DNA of 64,000 nt from Absidia repens. Lineage: Eukaryota > Mucoromycota > Mucoromycetes > Mucorales > Cunninghamellaceae. This document shows, piece by piece, positions 60,992 through 64,000 of this stretch (the stretch's first letter is position 1; each line of letters opens with the position of its first letter). Where the stretch lies: the NCBI GenBank assembly GCA_002105175.1, contig MCGE01000016.1:503501-567500 (forward strand), given 5' to 3'. Made by a program: the position numbers and the translations under genes. The notes under the pieces were generated by a model. It was not told the origin of the DNA. It searched no databases and worked only from the letters and a program-made list of their open reading frames with translations.

Positions 60992-63568
60992 ATGCAAGTC
61001 AAAAGGGGTCCTACTATTCCAAAGAAACCACACTACCTTTCGAATTTTGATCCTGAATGCAACAAAAATGCTCCAGATACCCTCAAGCAATCTGCGACCA
61101 CTCACCATTCTTCACCGCATCAACCCGACTTTACCACAGCACAAGCAACAGCACCAACTCCCCTTCGCGACAAACAAACATACCCACCAAACGGTCAAAA
61201 ACTGAATACAAAGACACCACATAAACCACCACGTAGACGAAAACCAACCCTCACTATCCACCATCTTTCATTGTATTCCTCTTCATCTTCTGGTAATTTA
61301 TTGGCTAGCAGCAACGACCCCAACATCTCCTTCTCTTCTTCTTCTTCTTCAACAACTTTTGGAAGGCAGAGAGCTTCTTCTTCTTTACAACAGTCGTCTC
61401 AAGTACATGCAAGAAAATCTTCAGATGAACCACCAGTGAAACCTCGGTAAGACACAAACCTATTTTCTTGTATACTTGGCTTCCGTTTATCATTTGGTGT
61501 ATTCACCTCACTTTTACTTTATTTTTATAGGCGTCCTAGTGCTCCACAGATGACGAGCCCTGGTGGATACTTTAAGCCTTCACACTCAAGCCAGTGGGAC
61601 TTTGATCTATTTGAACGGCAGCAACGCACTCTGAACAAGGAAGAAATTGGTAGTGCCAAGACCACAAACACCGGAATACCCGACAGCAACTCCACGCCTA
61701 TGGAAAATTTCACCAGCCAATCGTCAGTCCACGCCTCCTCTATACCTCCTACTTCTTCGGTACCATCTCACCAATACGTAAGTGTCGGTATTTTGTTCTT
61801 TTACAATTACATCTATTAATTATACTTATCCACTTTTTATTTTACACTTTAGCATCGCCCTACACCAGCACCTCCCACCAACAGCCGCAGCAAATACGAT
61901 GGTATGATTGCTCAACTAGTAGAAATGGGATTTGATGCGACGGCTGCCGAAACTGCTGTGAAGTCAAGCAAAGACTATACGATTCAGAGCTGCTTGGATA
62001 TACTGGTACAGATGGGACCTTCTCCTGAAAGGAACAATATTCAGCAACAGCAAGCGGCATTTGGATCTTCCTCTACCTTACCACCAAAACGACGGCCTGC
62101 ATCACCTCCTTCTTCCTTCTCACCACCCAAACCTCAACAAGCACACATGGAGCAGACAAATGGATCTTCCTCTTTCGGGAATGGCAAACAGCAACGATCA
62201 CACGATAGCTATGGCGAACCTGATGATGTTTCTTCGTCTGATGAGGATGATATTCTATCAAATGATCAAGAATGGCAACGACAACAGGAGGCTAGGCGGC
62301 GGGATTATCTGGAATCATTGAAAAAAGACCAGCAGCATAAGCAACAACAAGAACAACTGCGAATGCAACAACATAAACAACAGCAAGAGCAACTCAGGAA
62401 ACAACAGCAAGAGCAACTCAGAAAACAACAACAACAACAACAACAGCAGCAGCAGCAACAACAACAACAACAGCAAGAGCAGCAAGAACGACTTCGTAAA
62501 CAGCAACAAAAGCAAAATGACAATCGATCCACTTTTGATGGAGCACCAAGGACTTCACATTATACCAAACCAGCTCCCAGTGAACCATTATTTGCCCCCG
62601 AACGACCACAGCATCCAAGTGCAACAAGCTCTTCATCACGAACTTCATATTCCTCAACTTTTGATACGCCACCAGTAACGAAACCAATCGGACCCGATAT
62701 GATCAAAAAAGCTGTCAAAGCAAGGACAAGGGGAAACGACCTATTCAAGTTGGGTTATTATACCGAAGCAGAAAAATCGTACAACCAAGCACTGGCGATC
62801 CTTCCTGGCCGTCACGATATCACAGCCGTTGTCACCAACAACCGAGCGGCAGCGCGTTTAAAGAATGGACTATACCAGACTTGTGTGATAGATTGTGGAT
62901 TTGTTATTGAATGGGCTCGACAAAAAAGCACTAGCGAATGTCATACAACAGTGGTGCTGGATGGGGATATTACAGTTCGATGGTATGATCAACTTGGAAA
63001 GGCACTTCATCGCAAGGCAGAAGCACTAGAAAAAATGACACGGCTGGTCGATGCACAAGAAACATACGAAGAGCTCCTCAAGATGGATGGAGGCGATACC
63101 AAAGCTAGGAAAGGACTTGAACGATGTCAACCTCCCAAACCGCCACCCCCACCACGACGCACGCCTGCCAAGCCAGCCACACCTGCACGTCCACAGCAGC
63201 AGCAGCAGCAACAGGCGACGAATTCAGCATCGGCATTCCCAGGTCTGGATTACAGTATCTTCGAAACCAAAAAAGCAGATGAACCACCACCAAGCAAAGC
63301 GGTAGCGGCGATGCGGGCAAGACAGGCGGAAATAGCAAAAGAAGATTGCGAGCGGATGGAAAAAGGGGACTTGGTAAATGCTAGGATTGATCAGTGGAAA
63401 AAGGGCAGAGAAAAAAATATTCGGGCTCTTTTGTCTTCTCTTGATACCCTCTTATGGCCTGGTGCTCAATGGCGCGGTGCTCCCATCAATGAACTGTTGG
63501 AACCCAAGAAAGTCAAGATTTGCTATATGAAGGCCATTGCAAAAGTGCATCCTGACAAAGTAAGCCTA

Positions 63569-63601
<33 letters not shown>

Positions 63602-63767
63602 AAATCACGATCTTTGGAACTGAATCATTGATTCGTTGTATTTTTTCATTTTTTTTTTCATATAGTTACCAGCATCAACCACAGTTGAACAAAAACTCTT
63701 GGCAAGTGGTATCTTCTCCGTGTTGAATCAGGCGTGGGATGACTTTAGGTCTGCCAACAAGATGTAG
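60992..63767 (+). CDS. SWA2: Auxilin-like clathrin-uncoating factor (SWA2 homologue): UBA-TPR-J
   Basis: J-domain cochaperone that recruits Hsc70/Ssa ATPases to remove clathrin coats. Exons: 60992-61446, 61531-61777, 61853-63559, 63666-63767; 2511 nt, 836 residues. The N-terminal 235 residues are disordered, rich in Pro and Ser, with WDFDLFERQ-like motifs that may bind clathrin. A UBA domain sits near 250-290 (YDGMIAQLVEMGFDATAAET). Next come acidic and poly-Gln stretches (about 395-440). Three TPR-like helix pairs lie at about 515-640 (KARTRGNDLFKLGYYTEAEK, VTNNRAAARLKNGLYQTCVI). The C-terminal J-like domain has LLWPGAQWRGAPINELLEPK, VKICYMKAIAKVHPDK with the HPD tripeptide, and ends VLNQAWDDFRSANKM. 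This order is that of yeast Swa2. The start at 60992 (MQVKRGPTIPKK) follows a CT-rich leader 170 bp after the upstream stop. Confidence 0.93.
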
Positions 63768-64000
63768 GAACCGATTAGATTTTTTAGATAGCTTCGTAGT
63801 TATTAGTGTAGATATTTTATATTTTATATTTATTTTCGTTTATATATGACCCTCAATAAAATCCGTTATATTTTTTTATATTTTTACTTTGAAAATGTCT
63901 ATGTATGTTTTAAGGATGATTGGTTATAGTAATATTACATCATTTGGCAGGATCCAGCAAAAATATGTTATCATACGATTGGAAAGTTGATGTCTCGGTA
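63768..64000. other. 3' flank of the auxilin gene
   Basis: AT-rich; contains CAATAAAATCC at about 63854, a likely polyadenylation signal. No gene seen before the window ends. Confidence 0.5.

Noticed and set aside
62073..62687. Minus-strand frames rich in Cys, Leu or Val over the auxilin Gln region
   Set aside because: They are antisense readings of the CAA/CAG repeat.

Overview
The window is nuclear DNA from an early-diverging filamentous fungus, most likely a mucoromycete (Mucorales-like). The evidence is: genes with many short GT..AG introns (about 55-130 bp), AT-rich intergenic DNA, pyrimidine-rich leaders before start codons, a fungal-type translation elongation factor 3, a secreted chitinase ending in a chitin-binding module, and a ROM2-type Rho1 exchange factor. 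I found no rRNA, tRNA, CRISPR array or autonomous transposon. Exon models were built by hand from splice signals and reading frame, and for most multi-exon genes the exon lengths sum to a multiple of three.

Layout. 1-7.7 kb (all minus strand): the 5' part of a FIST-like protein, a GH18/CBM5 chitinase with one apparent frameshift, 3 kb of non-coding DNA with a dispersed repeat, and an MFSD1-like transporter. 9.7-13.7 kb (plus): a membrane-anchored SGNH hydrolase and a divergent homeodomain protein. 14.1-29.1 kb (minus): a thioesterase-like hotdog protein containing a 4-nt exon, a 1287-residue DEP-DH-PH-CNH Rho GEF, a repeat-rich 4 kb gap, and EF-3. 30.3-40.3 kb: NDC80 (plus) and NUF2 (minus) converge on another repeat copy, and NUF2 is divergent from the RNA polymerase I subunit RPA49 with only 187 bp between start codons. 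41.3-48.6 kb: two unrecognised proteins, a small coiled-coil protein and the spliceosomal U2SURP/SR140 homologue. 49.7-63.8 kb: an amino-acid permease, a Scw1/Whi3-like RNA-binding protein, GET4, an ankyrin-repeat protein, an NPP-type phosphodiesterase and an auxilin/SWA2 homologue.

Most genes are housekeeping: translation, rRNA synthesis, splicing, kinetochore, tail-anchored protein insertion and clathrin uncoating. They are unrelated in pathway, except that NDC80 and NUF2 are direct partners in one heterodimer. The most unusual material is (i) a dispersed non-coding repeat family with about 50 bp of strongly conserved core in four of five copies, (ii) two microexons (4 and 11 nt) inside conserved protein motifs, (iii) the NDC80-NUF2-RPA49 arrangement, and (iv) several short orphan coding signals. 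No convincing novel multi-gene system was seen.
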